A DNA stretch of 64,000 nt from NCEH01 sp043195095 (GTDB taxonomy: Bacteria > Pseudomonadota > Alphaproteobacteria > Rhizobiales > Xanthobacteraceae): the NCBI RefSeq assembly GCF_043195095.1, contig NZ_JBAFWN010000008.1. The stretch is one strand, 5' to 3'. This document shows positions 39,212 to 48,895 of the stretch, piece by piece (the stretch's first letter is position 1; each line of letters starts with the position of its first letter). Under the pieces are notes generated by a model. That model was not told where the DNA came from, made no database searches, and was given only the letters and a program-made list of their open reading frames with translations. The translations under genes and the position numbers were made by a program.

Positions 39212-39225
39212 TTGATTCACCGCAA
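39212..39225. promoter_or_regulatory. FixK-type box upstream of hemN
   Basis: TTGATTCACCGCAA fits TTG(A/C)-N6-(T/G)CAA. Its centre is about 45 bases before the hemN start, so a -41.5 position would give a very short leader or indicates that the true start codon is a little further in. Confidence 0.6.
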
Positions 39226-39304
39226 GGGCGGCCGGCACGTCGGTCGCGCCGAATGGCGACGGCGAACATGCGCCGAAAAGCGCCGAAATCGCCCCACACA
39301 GGGC

Positions 39305-39335
39305 GGAAAAGGCGCGGAGGAGCGATCCTCCGCGC
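39305..39335 (-). terminator. rho-independent terminator after purH
   Basis: On the minus strand GCGCGGAGGA and TCCTCCGCGC form a perfect 10-bp stem around TCGC, followed by CTTTTCC. It starts seven bases past the purH stop. Confidence 0.85.
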
Positions 39336-39341
39336 GGTTCG

Positions 39342-40931
39342 TCAATGCTTGAAGTGGCGCACGCCGGTGAAGACCATGGCGAGGCCGGCGGCGTCGGCGG
39401 CGGCGATCACCTCGGCATCGCGCATCGACCCGCCCGGCTGGATGACCGCCGTCGCACCGGCCTCGACGGCGGCTAACAGCCCGTCCGCAAAGGGGAAAAA
39501 GGCATCGGAGGCGACCACGGAGCCCTTGGTCAGCGGCACGGTCAGCCCGGCCGCCTCCGCGGCGTCCTGGGCCTTGCGGGCGGCGATGCGGGCGGAATCC
39601 ACCCGGCTCATCTGGCCGGCGCCGATGCCCACCGTCGCGAGGTCCTTGGCATAGATAATCGTGTTTGATTTCACATGCTTAGCCACCCGGAAGGCGAACC
39701 GCATGTCGGTCAGCTCAGCCTCGGTCGGCTCCCGGCGGGTGACCACCTTGAGGTCCAGATCGTCGATGGAGGCATTGTCCCGGCTCTGCACCAGCAGCCC
39801 CCCCGCGACGGTGCGGACATTGAGGCCGGGGCTGCGCGGATCGGGCAGGCCGCCGGTCAGCAGCAGGCGCAGATTCTTCTTTGCGGCTATGAGGTTAATC
39901 GCCTCGTCGGTGGCGTCGGGAGCGACGATCACCTCGGTGAAAATCTCCACCATCGCCCGCGCCGCCTCGGCATCCAGGGTCCGGTTGACGGCGATGATGC
40001 CGCCGAACGCCGAGACCGGATCGCACGCCAGCGCCTTGGCATAGGCCTGCGCCAGCGAGCTTCCCTCGGCGACCCCGCAGGGATTGGCATGCTTGACGAT
40101 CACCACCGCGGCGGTACGGGCGGGGTGGAACTCCGCGACACACTCGAAGGCCGCGTCCGTGTCGTTAATATTGTTGAACGACAATTGCTTACCCTGCACC
40201 TGCCGGGCCGTGGCGACGCCCGCGCGCTGCTCGGAGGTGGCGTAGAAGGCCGCCGTCTGGTGCGGGTTCTCGCCATAGCGCAGAGCCTCGATCAGCTTGC
40301 CGCCGACCGCGCGATAGGTGGGCGCCTCGGCCTTCACCTGGACCGCGAACCAATTGGAAATGGCCGCGTCATAGGCGGCGGTGCGGGCATAAGCGGTCTG
40401 CGCCAGCTTGCGCCGCAGGGCGAGGGTGGTGCCGCCATGCAACTCGATTTCCGCCAGCACGGCGGAATAGTCGGAAACATCGACCACCACCGCCACGTCA
40501 TTGTGGTTCTTGGCCGCGCCACGGATCAGCGCTGGGCCGCCAATGTCAATGTTCTCAATGGTTTCATCGAAGTCGGCGCCGCGCGCCACCGTGGCTTCGA
40601 AGGGATAGAGATTGACGACCACCAAGTCGATGGGGGGAATGCCGTGCTCGGCCATGGAGGCCTGATGGCTGGGATCGGTGCGGATCGCCAGGATGCCGCC
40701 ATGAACGCGCGGATGCAGGGTCTTCACCCGGCCGTCCATCATCTCCGGGTAGCCGGTCAGCTCCGCCACATCCATCACGGCAAGACCCGCGTCTGCCAAG
40801 GCCTTGGCGGTGCCGCCGGTGGAAACGAGCTGCACGCCGGTCTTCACCAGCGCGGTGGCGAAGGGGATCAGGCCCGCTTTGTCGGACACCGAGATCAAGG
40901 CACGGGTGACGGGGCGCACGTCGGCGGGCAT
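39342..40931 (-). CDS. purH: bifunctional AICAR formyltransferase/IMP cyclohydrolase
   Basis: Last two steps of IMP synthesis. The 529-residue protein has the N-terminal cyclohydrolase with ALISVSDKAGLIPFA, STGGTAKAL and RVKTLHPRVHGGIL, and the C-terminal formyltransferase with LRYGENPHQ, NPCGVA, KSNTIIYAKD and the C-terminal QPGGSMRD block. Length is normal. It is the last gene of a minus-strand run rsmB-heparinase-purH. Confidence 0.97.
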   Translation of the reverse strand: MPADVRPVTRALISVSDKAGLIPFATALVKTGVQLVSTGGTAKALADAGLAVMDVAELTGYPEMMDGRVKTLHPRVHGGILAIRTDPSHQASMAEHGIPPIDLVVVNLYPFEATVARGADFDETIENIDIGGPALIRGAAKNHNDVAVVVDVSDYSAVLAEIELHGGTTLALRRKLAQTAYARTAAYDAAISNWFAVQVKAEAPTYRAVGGKLIEALRYGENPHQTAAFYATSEQRAGVATARQVQGKQLSFNNINDTDAAFECVAEFHPARTAAVVIVKHANPCGVAEGSSLAQAYAKALACDPVSAFGGIIAVNRTLDAEAARAMVEIFTEVIVAPDATDEAINLIAAKKNLRLLLTGGLPDPRSPGLNVRTVAGGLLVQSRDNASIDDLDLKVVTRREPTEAELTDMRFAFRVAKHVKSNTIIYAKDLATVGIGAGQMSRVDSARIAARKAQDAAEAAGLTVPLTKGSVVASDAFFPFADGLLAAVEAGATAVIQPGGSMRDAEVIAAADAAGLAMVFTGVRHFKH

Positions 40932-40985
40932 GGGGCAACTCCGGATCTGAATTGCGCTCGCCCTATCACGGAGTGGCGGTCGCCG

Positions 40986-42737
40986 TCACCGGGTGCGGGC
41001 GGAAGAGCTGCCCCCCGCGGGAAGCGGGGGCTGGCGCTCGCGGGTGCGCACCAGGGTCCACAACACGCGTCCGGTCTCCGCCAGCGATCCGGAAATCACC
41101 AGCTGGACCGTGCGACGCGGACCGTCCGGGGCCGCGAGATAAATGCTCTCTTCCAGCAGAACGCTTTGATTGGGCGCGAGAAAGGCCCAGGCTTCGCCGC
41201 CGGGCAGAGCGAGCAGCACGGTGCTCGGATCGTCGAGCCGCTCCACCGTCACGCTCGGATGTAGATGAAAGCGGATCGCGAAGGCGGTGGCGGGCAAAGT
41301 GGCCGGCGCGCCTTCCGCCGGCTTGAACAGATCCTCGCCATCGAGCCGCGCACCTTCGCTCGCGAGGCGGAACGAGCGCTGGTGGATAATCCCAAAGCTC
41401 GCGGCATAGCCATCATGGCTTGCCCGCAGCATCAGGGAATCGTCCCTCTTGCCCCGTTGCACCGGCACGGCCGTGGGACCCGAGACGATGGGGAAGCCGA
41501 CCAGTTTGCCCAGCCACTTCCATTGGAGGAAACGGGCGGAGGAGGTGTCGCCGATCACCGCCGTGCAATGGGCGGCGGTGGCGCGCGCAACTTGCCACCA
41601 GGTCTCGCGGTTCATCGCCGTCATGCCGCAATTGACGAAGATGCGATTGCGCCCGCTGGAGAATTCAAACGCGAGGCAGCTTGCGTGCGCCTCCCAGCCG
41701 GCGGCCAGCGGCGGGGCGATACCAGTATCGGCAATCAGCACGCTGCCCTTGGCGTCGAGCCGCTGGAAGCCGGAATGGGGCGCATTGGCCACCGGCGCGC
41801 CGCGCGCATCGTCATAAGCAAGAATAGTCGCGAGCTGGTCGGCGGCGGTATGGCCCATGCCGTGGAAATGGGCGAACGCCCCGTCTCCATGCCGGAAGAA
41901 GCGCAGCATGGGCATCATGCGGTCGATGGCGTTCATCAGCGCCTGAGGCGCGGGCTGGTTGCGCGCGGCGAAGGCATGGCGCAGGGGCAGCAGGTCCAGC
42001 AGTAGCGCGATGAGGCTGTCGGGATTACGCGTGATGATGCCGCCGTCCGGCAGGATCTGCCGGTCCAGCTCCTCCTCCAAGCGCCGCTGGGAGACTTTGA
42101 GCAGCCGGCTCTGGTCGGACATGCACAGGCCGGCGAACACCAGGGCGATGGTGGAGATGAGGCGGGGATAGCCGTCCGGCGCGCCGATCGCGCTGCGCCG
42201 CAGGTGGCGGACCTGCCGGGCGAGGCTGCGCATGAAGCGGCGATAGAATTCGTGGTCCGCATCCTGGAGGATGAACGGCGCCTGGGTGAGCCAGGAGATG
42301 ATGCGGCGGGCCGTCACTTCTGGCTCGGCCGCGATGGCGCGGGCCTCGCCCGGATTGCGAATCCAGTCGCCGACGATGGCGCGGGCATTGGCGCGGGCGA
42401 TGGTGGTGCTGGCCGCCCGCAGATGGCGCAGCCAGCCGAAGCCGTGCAGCGTCTGCGCCCATTCGTGCGAGGGCGGCTCCAGCTCGAATGGCGTGCGCCC
42501 GTCCAGCAAGGCGATCTTGCCGGCGAAGGCGAATCGGCCGGCATAAATCTCGCTGGCACGCGTGGCGTCGCCCGTGCGCAGGTCTTGCGGCGCTATGAGC
42601 AGGCGCTCGGGCACCGGAATGCTGACCCGGCCGATGGACAGCGGCAGGCCGGGCAGGCGCGCAAGGAACATGCGCCAGCCCTGCCCCGCGACGAAGGCCG
42701 CGAGGCGCATGCGTTCTGCCAGGGCTCCGCGGGTCAT
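40986..42737 (-). CDS. heparinase II/III family protein
   Basis: The 583-residue protein has an alpha-toroid N-terminal half (many helical repeats, about 40-290) with HEWAQTLHGFGWLRHL and a C-terminal beta domain typical of heparinase II/III-like lyases, including the FHGMGHTAAD and VNCGMTAMNRETWW segments. Members in this order lie between rsmB and purH, as here. Substrate is unknown; there is no obvious signal peptide, so a role on polysaccharides outside the cell is uncertain. It starts nine bases after rsmB. Confidence 0.85.
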   Translation of the reverse strand: MTRGALAERMRLAAFVAGQGWRMFLARLPGLPLSIGRVSIPVPERLLIAPQDLRTGDATRASEIYAGRFAFAGKIALLDGRTPFELEPPSHEWAQTLHGFGWLRHLRAASTTIARANARAIVGDWIRNPGEARAIAAEPEVTARRIISWLTQAPFILQDADHEFYRRFMRSLARQVRHLRRSAIGAPDGYPRLISTIALVFAGLCMSDQSRLLKVSQRRLEEELDRQILPDGGIITRNPDSLIALLLDLLPLRHAFAARNQPAPQALMNAIDRMMPMLRFFRHGDGAFAHFHGMGHTAADQLATILAYDDARGAPVANAPHSGFQRLDAKGSVLIADTGIAPPLAAGWEAHASCLAFEFSSGRNRIFVNCGMTAMNRETWWQVARATAAHCTAVIGDTSSARFLQWKWLGKLVGFPIVSGPTAVPVQRGKRDDSLMLRASHDGYAASFGIIHQRSFRLASEGARLDGEDLFKPAEGAPATLPATAFAIRFHLHPSVTVERLDDPSTVLLALPGGEAWAFLAPNQSVLLEESIYLAAPDGPRRTVQLVISGSLAETGRVLWTLVRTRERQPPLPAGGSSSARTR

Positions 42738-42746
42738 GCCTGGTGA

Positions 42747-44126
42747 CTACCCCCGACGGCGCGTGCCGCCTTTCACTATCCGTGCGGCAAAGAAGCCGTC
42801 GAGGCCGGACCGCTCCGGCTCTCCCCGCACCCAATCACTGGGCACAGTGCGCAAATCACCTTGAGGAGTGATGAACGCGGCGACGCCGGGCGCATCTTCT
42901 GGTGTCAGCGGGGCTCTTTCCGCTTCGGGGCGGGCGGACAGCAGGCGGGCGATCTGCGCTTCGCCCTCCTCCGGCTCCAGCGAGCAGGTGGAATAGACCA
43001 GCACGCCGCCGGGTTTGAGCAGGTCGAGCGCGCGGTCCAGCAGCCGGCCCTGAAGCTCGGCGAGGCCGGCGATATCTCCCGGCCGCTTGTTCCAGGCGAT
43101 GTCGGGATGGCGGCGCAAGGTGCCGGTGGCGGTGCAGGGCGCATCCAGCAGGATCGCGTCATAAGGGCCGCCGGAAAATTCCGCCGCATCCGCCTCGACG
43201 ATCTCGGCCGAAAGCTTCAGGCGCGCCAGATTCTCCGAGAGGCGCATCAGGCGTTGGCCGGAGCGGTCGAGCGCGGTCACGCGGGCGCCCGCCGCGACAA
43301 GCTGGGCGGTCTTGCCGCCGGGCGCGGCGCAGAGGTCCAGGACGTTCAGGCCTTTCACATCGCCGAGCAGGCGGGCGGGGAGGGCGGCTGCGGCGTCCTG
43401 CACCCACCATTCGCCATCCTCATAGCCGGGCAGGGCGCGCACCGGGCCAGCATGGAGGATGCGGACGGAGCCGGTGGGCAGCACCTCGCCGCCGAGTTTC
43501 TGCGCCCAGCTTTCGGGATCGGATTTCACCGTCAGATCAAGGGCCGGCTCGTGCGCGTGCATGGCGCAGATCGCGGCGGCGCGTTCGACGCCATAGGTCT
43601 TCGTCCAGCGCTGGCGGAGCCAATCGGGCGTGTCGGCCGCGAGGGCGTCAATCGCCGCGAGGCGCTCGGCGCCCTCTCGCGTCAGGCGGCGCAGAACCGC
43701 ATTGATCAGGCCCGCGAAGCCCGAGGTGGTGCCGTCGCCGCGTGCGATCTCCACCGAGAGGCCGACCGCCGCGTGATCGGGTACGTCCATGAACAGAATC
43801 TGCGCCGCGCCCACCAGCAGCACGGTTTCAACCTTGGGCGCAGATTTGGGAAAGCCGCGGTCCAGCATGGGGCCGACCACCGCGCGCAAGGTGCCGAGGC
43901 GGCGCAAGGCGGTGGCGACGATGCGAAAGGCCAGTGCCCGGTCGCGCGGTTCGAGCCCGGCGGCATTTTCGAGCGAATCCTCCAGCGCGGTGCCGCCGCG
44001 CAGCACGCGGTCCAGGGCATCGGCCGCGACCAGGCGGGCGCGCAGGCCAGCGGCCTCCGGCGGGCGCCGCTCGGGTGAGCGGGTGGCGGTTCGGGTGGCG
44101 GATCTCGGGCGGGACGGGGTTTTCAT
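42747..44126 (-). CDS. rsmB: RsmB/NOP-family rRNA cytosine-C5 methyltransferase
   Basis: SAM-dependent methylation of a cytosine in 16S rRNA. The 459-residue protein has an N-terminal NusB-like RNA-binding domain (about 25-165), then the methyltransferase with VLDLCAAPGGKTAQL, the DAPCTATGTLRRHPD cysteine motif and the second catalytic cysteine in VYSTCSLEPEEGE. I use the ATG at 44126; a GTG three codons earlier is possible. The arginine/threonine-rich first 25 residues are an extension. Confidence 0.92.
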   Translation of the reverse strand: MKTPSRPRSATRTATRSPERRPPEAAGLRARLVAADALDRVLRGGTALEDSLENAAGLEPRDRALAFRIVATALRRLGTLRAVVGPMLDRGFPKSAPKVETVLLVGAAQILFMDVPDHAAVGLSVEIARGDGTTSGFAGLINAVLRRLTREGAERLAAIDALAADTPDWLRQRWTKTYGVERAAAICAMHAHEPALDLTVKSDPESWAQKLGGEVLPTGSVRILHAGPVRALPGYEDGEWWVQDAAAALPARLLGDVKGLNVLDLCAAPGGKTAQLVAAGARVTALDRSGQRLMRLSENLARLKLSAEIVEADAAEFSGGPYDAILLDAPCTATGTLRRHPDIAWNKRPGDIAGLAELQGRLLDRALDLLKPGGVLVYSTCSLEPEEGEAQIARLLSARPEAERAPLTPEDAPGVAAFITPQGDLRTVPSDWVRGEPERSGLDGFFAARIVKGGTRRRG

Positions 44127-44231
44127 TGCGCGCACCTAGAGCCATGCGGGCCGCTTGGCAACCTCGCCAGTGGTTTCCACGCCTTTCGCGTCCTCAATTC
44201 CACCTGAACCGTGTGCTTTCGCCTATCCCCA

Positions 44232-45191
44232 TCAGCCCCAGGGCCCGCGGCGCTGCGGGCCGCCGGTGCCGCCCCAGGGGCCGCGCGGCGTGGTGCCGAC
44301 GGGCGTCGTCGCTGCGGCGGGAGCGCTCGCAAAGCCGCGCGGGCCCATCTCCTGCGCCAGCTGGCGCAGGGCGGCGATGCGGTTCTCGGTGGCCGGATGG
44401 GTGGAGAACAGGTTGTCCATCCGCTCGCCCGACAAGGGATTGATGATGAACATATGGGCGGTGGCAGGATGCCCCTCGGCCTCATAGTTCGGGATCTGGT
44501 GCGCAGCTCCGGAGATTTTGGCGAGCGCGGCCGCGAGTGCTATCGGGTGGCCGCAGATCTCCGCGCCGGTGCGGTCCGCCACATATTCGCGCGATCGCGA
44601 AATCGCCATCTGCACCACCATGGCGGCGATAGGGGCGAGGATCGCCATGAGAATGGTGCCGACCATGCCGAACGGCGAATTGTTCTCCCGGTTTCCGCCG
44701 CCGAAGAACAGGCCGAAGTTCGCCAGCATGGAGATGGCGCCGGCGAAGGTGGCGGTAATCGTCATGGTCAGCGTGTCGTGATGCTTCACGTGCGCCAGTT
44801 CGTGCGCCATCACGCCGGCGACCTCCTCGCGGGTCAGCATCTGCAGCAGGCCGGTGGTGGCGGCGACCGCGGCATTCTGCGGATTGCGCCCGGTGGCGAA
44901 GGCGTTCGGCTGGGGGTTGTCCATGATATAGACCTTCGGCATGGGCAGTTGTGCCCGCGCCGCCAGCTCACGCACCATGGAGACCAGCTCCGGCGCCGTG
45001 CGGTCGTCCACTTCCCGCGCGCCGTACATGCGCAGGACCATCTTGTCCGAATTCCAATAGCTGAACACATTCATGGCGGCGGCCACCAGGAACGCGATGA
45101 ACATGCCGCTGGTGCCCCCGAGGGCGAAGCCGACGGCCATGAACAGAGCGGTCAGGCCCGCCAGCAGGATCGCCGTCTTCAAATAGTTCAT
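44232..45191 (-). CDS. htpX: membrane zinc metalloprotease HtpX
   Basis: Quality-control protease for damaged membrane proteins. The 319-residue protein has two N-terminal membrane segments, the zinc motif HELAHVKHHD, two more membrane segments after it and the third-ligand region SRSREYVADRTGAE. The C-terminal tail is rich in glycine, proline and arginine. Upstream of rsmB on the same strand but 105 bases away; divergent from the Nfu gene. Confidence 0.95.
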   Translation of the reverse strand: MNYLKTAILLAGLTALFMAVGFALGGTSGMFIAFLVAAAMNVFSYWNSDKMVLRMYGAREVDDRTAPELVSMVRELAARAQLPMPKVYIMDNPQPNAFATGRNPQNAAVAATTGLLQMLTREEVAGVMAHELAHVKHHDTLTMTITATFAGAISMLANFGLFFGGGNRENNSPFGMVGTILMAILAPIAAMVVQMAISRSREYVADRTGAEICGHPIALAAALAKISGAAHQIPNYEAEGHPATAHMFIINPLSGERMDNLFSTHPATENRIAALRQLAQEMGPRGFASAPAAATTPVGTTPRGPWGGTGGPQRRGPWG

Positions 45192-45472
45192 TCTCTCCTC
45201 CGCAAGGCGGCCCGGCCGCCCGATATCCTGTCATAGGATGGGAATGCGGCCCATGTCCCGCAAGGTCAGCCGAAAGCGGGAGAACAAAAGGGGTAAGCAG
45301 CGCGGGTCGGCGATTCGCCCCTGCTTCGTTCCCGGCGCGTTCGCCCGAGGGCGTGTCCGTCCGTGCCGGCGTGCCGATTTGGCACGGCCCTTTCCGTTTG
45401 CCCCCCGGCACCTTATCTTGAACACCACATACGCGGCCAAGGCCGCCACCCTTTCGCGCGAGGATGCGAACC
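45192..45472. other. divergent intergenic region between htpX and the Nfu gene
   Basis: The 281-bp gap contains a short dyad CGTGCC-GATTT-GGCACG (45369-45385) and a C/T-rich stretch after it. No convincing -35/-10 pair was found for either gene. Confidence 0.4.
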
Positions 45473-46033
45473 ATGTTCATCCAGACGGAGCCGACGCCCA
45501 ATCCGGCGACGCTGAAGTTCCTGCCCGGCCGCGACGTGCTCGGCGAGGGCACGCTCGATCTGAAGACCGCCGACGAGGCCGGCCGGTCCCCGCTCGCCCA
45601 GCGCCTGTTCGACGTGGCAGGCGTGGCCGGCGTGTTCCTCGGCTCGGATTTCATCACCGTGACCAAGACCGGTGGGGATTGGGCGCATCTGAAGCCCGCG
45701 ATCCTCGGCGCCATCATGGAGCATTTCATGTCGGGCGTGCCGGTGCTCGCCGACGGCGCGGCGGCGGATGGCGATGATGCCGACGAGTTTTTCGCCGAGG
45801 CGGATACCGAAACTGTCGCCACCATCAAGGAGCTGATCGAGACGCGAGTGCGTCCGGCGGTGGCCAATGACGGCGGCGACATCACCTTCCGCGGCTTCAA
45901 GGAAGGCGTCGTGTTCCTGAACATGAAGGGCTCATGCTCCGGCTGCCCCTCGTCCACCGCGACGTTGAAAAACGGCATCGAAAACCTGTTGCGGCACTTC
46001 GTGCCCGAGGTGGTCGAGGTGCGTCCGGTCTGA
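45473..46033 (+). CDS. Nfu-type iron-sulfur cluster carrier (NifU C-terminal domain)
   Basis: Carrier that hands Fe-S clusters to target proteins. The 186-residue protein has an N-terminal Nfu domain (FIQTEPTPNPATLKFLPG) and a C-terminal NifU-like domain (about 108-186) with the cluster-binding GSCSGCPSS. The ATG at 45473 gives the conserved MFIQTEPTPNP start; an ATG at 45464 is possible. Divergent from htpX and 109 bases before tsaB. Confidence 0.93.
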   Translation: MFIQTEPTPNPATLKFLPGRDVLGEGTLDLKTADEAGRSPLAQRLFDVAGVAGVFLGSDFITVTKTGGDWAHLKPAILGAIMEHFMSGVPVLADGAAADGDDADEFFAEADTETVATIKELIETRVRPAVANDGGDITFRGFKEGVVFLNMKGSCSGCPSSTATLKNGIENLLRHFVPEVVEVRPV

Positions 46034-46142
46034 GCTATGCCCCGCTGATTTGCGGTGGCGCGCGGGGATTTGGCACTATCCCCTTCCGTCAGATGCGTTT
46101 TCGATGGATTGTGGGCGCGGGATTCGGGCGTCCACATTCATC

Positions 46143-46826
46143 ATGCTAGTTCTTGCCATAGATACCGCACTGACCGCCTGTTCGGTGGCCGTGCTGGACG
46201 CGGAGAGCGACTCCATCGTCGCAGGCGATTCGCTGCTCATGGAGCGCGGACACGCCGAAGCTCTGATTCCCATCATCGAACAGGTGATGGCGGATGCGGA
46301 TCTTGATTTTCCCGCCCTGGGGCGCATCGCCGTGACGGTCGGTCCGGGCAGCTTTACGGGCTTGCGGGTTGGATTGTCGGCCGCGCGTGGCTTCGGGCTC
46401 ACGGCGCGCCGCCCGGTGGTGGGGGTGACTACCCTTGCAGCCCTCGCCGCGCCGTTTCTGGCCATGGACGACAGCTTGCCGGTGGTGAGCGCCATCGACG
46501 CGCGGCACGGCCATGTGTTCCTGCAGATGTTCGGCGCCGGCGGGCGCACCTTGATCGCGCCGCGCATCATGGCGGCCAAGGACGCGGCGCGCTCGTCCGC
46601 CATCGGCGCCATTCGCCTGGTGGGTTCGGGCGCCGCTCTGGTGGCCGAGGCTTGGCCGCCGGGCGAAACAATGCCTTTCAGTGTCGATGTCCAGCCGGCC
46701 CCCGACGTGGCGTGGGTGGCGCGCCTCGGCGCCGTGGCGGACCCGGCGCGGGCCGAGCCGCGTCCGCTTTATCTGCGCGCGCCCGACGCCAAGCCCCAGG
46801 ATGGGGCGCGGATCGCACGGCGGTGA
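46143..46826 (+). CDS. tsaB: tRNA threonylcarbamoyladenosine synthesis protein TsaB
   Basis: Partner of TsaD in making t6A37 of ANN-decoding tRNAs. The 227-residue protein has the ASKHA-type start LAIDTALTACSVAV, the ERGHAEALIP block and VTVGPGSFTGLRVGLSAARGFG. The ATG at 46143 gives the standard N-terminus. The stop overlaps the GTG start of rimI (GTGA). Confidence 0.94.
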   Translation: MLVLAIDTALTACSVAVLDAESDSIVAGDSLLMERGHAEALIPIIEQVMADADLDFPALGRIAVTVGPGSFTGLRVGLSAARGFGLTARRPVVGVTTLAALAAPFLAMDDSLPVVSAIDARHGHVFLQMFGAGGRTLIAPRIMAAKDAARSSAIGAIRLVGSGAALVAEAWPPGETMPFSVDVQPAPDVAWVARLGAVADPARAEPRPLYLRAPDAKPQDGARIARR

Positions 46827-47299
46827 GCCTGCTGGGATTTTTCTCCGCGCGGCCCCGGCCGCCTTATATCCGCGCGGCGGAAGGGCGGGACTGCGAACAT
46901 CTGGCGCGCATCCATGCCGCCTCCTTCCATCGCGGCTGGGGGATCGACGAGTTCGAGCGCCTGCTGAGCGAGCGCGCGGCCCGCGGACACCTGCTGTGCG
47001 CCGCGCCCAAGACGCCGCCGATCGGCTTCGTCCTGTCCCATGTGGTGGTGCCGGAAGCGGAGATCCTCTCGCTGGCCGTGCTGCCGTCCGCGCGCGGCAA
47101 GGGATATGGCGCGCTGCTGCTCGATTATCATTTGCGGCGGCTGGTCTGCGAGGGGGTTGCGGTCTCCCATCTGGAGGTGGAGGAAAGCAATCAGCCCGCG
47201 TTGCGACTCTATCGTGCCCTCGGCTATGTGGAGAGCGGCCGCCGCAAGGGCTATTATGCGGGCGGTACGGATGCGCTGGTGATGCGCCGGGATCTGTGA
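46823..47299 (+). CDS. rimI: ribosomal protein S18 N-acetyltransferase RimI-like (GNAT)
   Basis: The 158-residue GNAT protein has the acetyl-CoA loop VLPSARGKGYGALLLDYHLR and the LEVEESNQPALRLYRALGYVESGRRKGYY block typical of RimI. Start at the GTG at 46823, overlapping the tsaB stop by four bases; this gives MSLLGFFSARPRPPYIRAAEG. Gene order tsaB-rimI-fur is the usual one in this order. Confidence 0.9.
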   Translation: MSLLGFFSARPRPPYIRAAEGRDCEHLARIHAASFHRGWGIDEFERLLSERAARGHLLCAAPKTPPIGFVLSHVVVPEAEILSLAVLPSARGKGYGALLLDYHLRRLVCEGVAVSHLEVEESNQPALRLYRALGYVESGRRKGYYAGGTDALVMRRDL

Positions 47300-47378
47300 C
47301 CCGAGGTTGCATGCAGCATGCCTTGCGAGGACCGGCGCGGGCGGCGATAAGAGCAGCGATTTGAGTGAGGATTGGCTC

Positions 47379-47807
47379 TTGAGCGACACCATCAGTGCCA
47401 TTGAGCACGCCTGCGCCGCCAAGGGCATGCGCATGACCGAGCAGCGCCGGGTGATCGCACGCGTGCTCACGGCTGCCGAGGACCATCCCGACGTCGAGGA
47501 ATTGTATCGCCGCGCCAGCGCCATTGACGACAATATCTCGATCTCCACCGTCTATCGCACGGTGAAGATGTTCGAGGATGCAGGCATCATCGAGCGCCAC
47601 GAGTTCGGCGACGGCCGCGCCCGCTACGAGCCGGTACCCGAGGAACATCACGACCATCTCATTGATCTGCGCAGCGGCAAGGTGATCGAGTTCCGCTCCG
47701 AGGAGATCGAGCGGCTTCAGGAAGAGATCGCGCGCCGGCTCGGCTATCGCCTCGTGGGGCATCGCCTGGAGCTGCATGTGTTGCCGCTGGACGAGGAGCC
47801 GTCGTGA
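47379..47807 (+). CDS. fur: Fur-family metal-responsive repressor (Fur/Mur)
   Basis: Metal-dependent repressor; in this order the Fur orthologue often responds to manganese (Mur). The 142-residue protein has the winged-helix KGMRMTEQRRVIARVL, SISTVYRTVKMFEDAGIIERHEF, and the metal-binding EEHHDHLIDL. No CxxC zinc site is present. I use the TTG at 47379, preceded by GTGAGG; a TTG at 47361 or the ATG at 47427 are alternatives. The TGA overlaps the GTG of plsC. Confidence 0.9.
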   Translation: MSDTISAIEHACAAKGMRMTEQRRVIARVLTAAEDHPDVEELYRRASAIDDNISISTVYRTVKMFEDAGIIERHEFGDGRARYEPVPEEHHDHLIDLRSGKVIEFRSEEIERLQEEIARRLGYRLVGHRLELHVLPLDEEPS

Positions 47808-48772
47808 GCGCCCCCCGCGAAGAGGTCAATATTTTCGACGAGCTGGCCGGCGGCCGCACCAAGCGCGTGCGCAAGCATCGCTCGTTCTTCGGCCATTCGG
47901 CGGAGCCGATGCAGCGCTCCAGCTTCGACGCCGAGCCCATGCCGGACCTCGGGCCGGACCAGCCCCGGCTCGGCCGCTTTTTCGATACCGTGCGTGTGGG
48001 CGTGATCCTGACGCTGGTCGGCCTTGTCACGGCAATCGGCATTCCCTTGCAATGGGTATCGCTGAAGCTCCACCTGCCCAGCCGGCGCACCATCCCGCTG
48101 CTTTACCATCGCATCATCCTGTTCCTGATCGGCGTGCGTCGGCATGTGCACGGCGCGCCGGCCGCAGGGCGGCCCTTGCTGCTGCTATCGAACCATGTGT
48201 CCTGGCTCGATATCTGCGTTCTGGGATCGCTGACGCCTCTGGTGTTCGTCGCCAAGAGCGAGGTGTCGCGCTGGCCCTTGATCGGCCTTTTGGCAGCTTT
48301 CCAGCGCACCATCTTCGTCGATCGCCAGCGCCGCCACGCGACCGGGCAGGTCAATTCCACGATCGCCGCCCGTCTGGCGGAGGGAGACCCGGTGGTGCTG
48401 TTCGCGGAAGGCACCTCGAGCGACGGCAACCGCGTCCTGCCCTTCCGCTCGGCCCTGGTGGGCGCGGCGCGCGAGGCCTTCGAGGCCAATGGCAAGGTGT
48501 TGGTCCAGCCCCTGTGCGTCGCCTATGTGAAGATCCAGGGCATTCCCATGGGGCGGTCCCATCGCGGCATCGCCGCCTGGTTCGGCGACATGGATCTTGC
48601 GCCCCACTTGCTGGAAGTGTTGCGCCAGGGCGCCATCGACGTGGAGGTGACCTTCGGTGAGCCGGAGGCGCTCGACGGCGCGGCGGATCGCAAGCTCGTG
48701 ACCAAGGCGAGCGAAGAGGCCGTGCGCCGGCTCAGCGAGGCGAGTTTGATGGGCCGTGCCCCTGCGGTCTGA
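47804..48772 (+). CDS. plsC: 1-acyl-sn-glycerol-3-phosphate acyltransferase PlsC-like
   Basis: Makes phosphatidic acid from lysophosphatidic acid at the inner membrane. The 322-residue protein has a polar N-terminal extension of about 60 residues, a membrane segment (VGVILTLVGLVTAIGIPL), the catalytic NHVSWLD motif and FAEGTSSDGNRVLPF, matching acyltransferase motifs I and III. It starts at a GTG overlapping the fur stop. Confidence 0.9.
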   Translation: MSAPREEVNIFDELAGGRTKRVRKHRSFFGHSAEPMQRSSFDAEPMPDLGPDQPRLGRFFDTVRVGVILTLVGLVTAIGIPLQWVSLKLHLPSRRTIPLLYHRIILFLIGVRRHVHGAPAAGRPLLLLSNHVSWLDICVLGSLTPLVFVAKSEVSRWPLIGLLAAFQRTIFVDRQRRHATGQVNSTIAARLAEGDPVVLFAEGTSSDGNRVLPFRSALVGAAREAFEANGKVLVQPLCVAYVKIQGIPMGRSHRGIAAWFGDMDLAPHLLEVLRQGAIDVEVTFGEPEALDGAADRKLVTKASEEAVRRLSEASLMGRAPAV

Positions 48773-48895
48773 GTTCCCAAAACGCCAATTTGCCGGTAAG
48801 ACGGACGTTCCAGGTTTTCAATCGGGGGCGGACTGCGCGGGCGTCACGGGAGCGTCGCGCCCATGCGCGATGGTGGAGTTGGCAGAACGCAAAAC

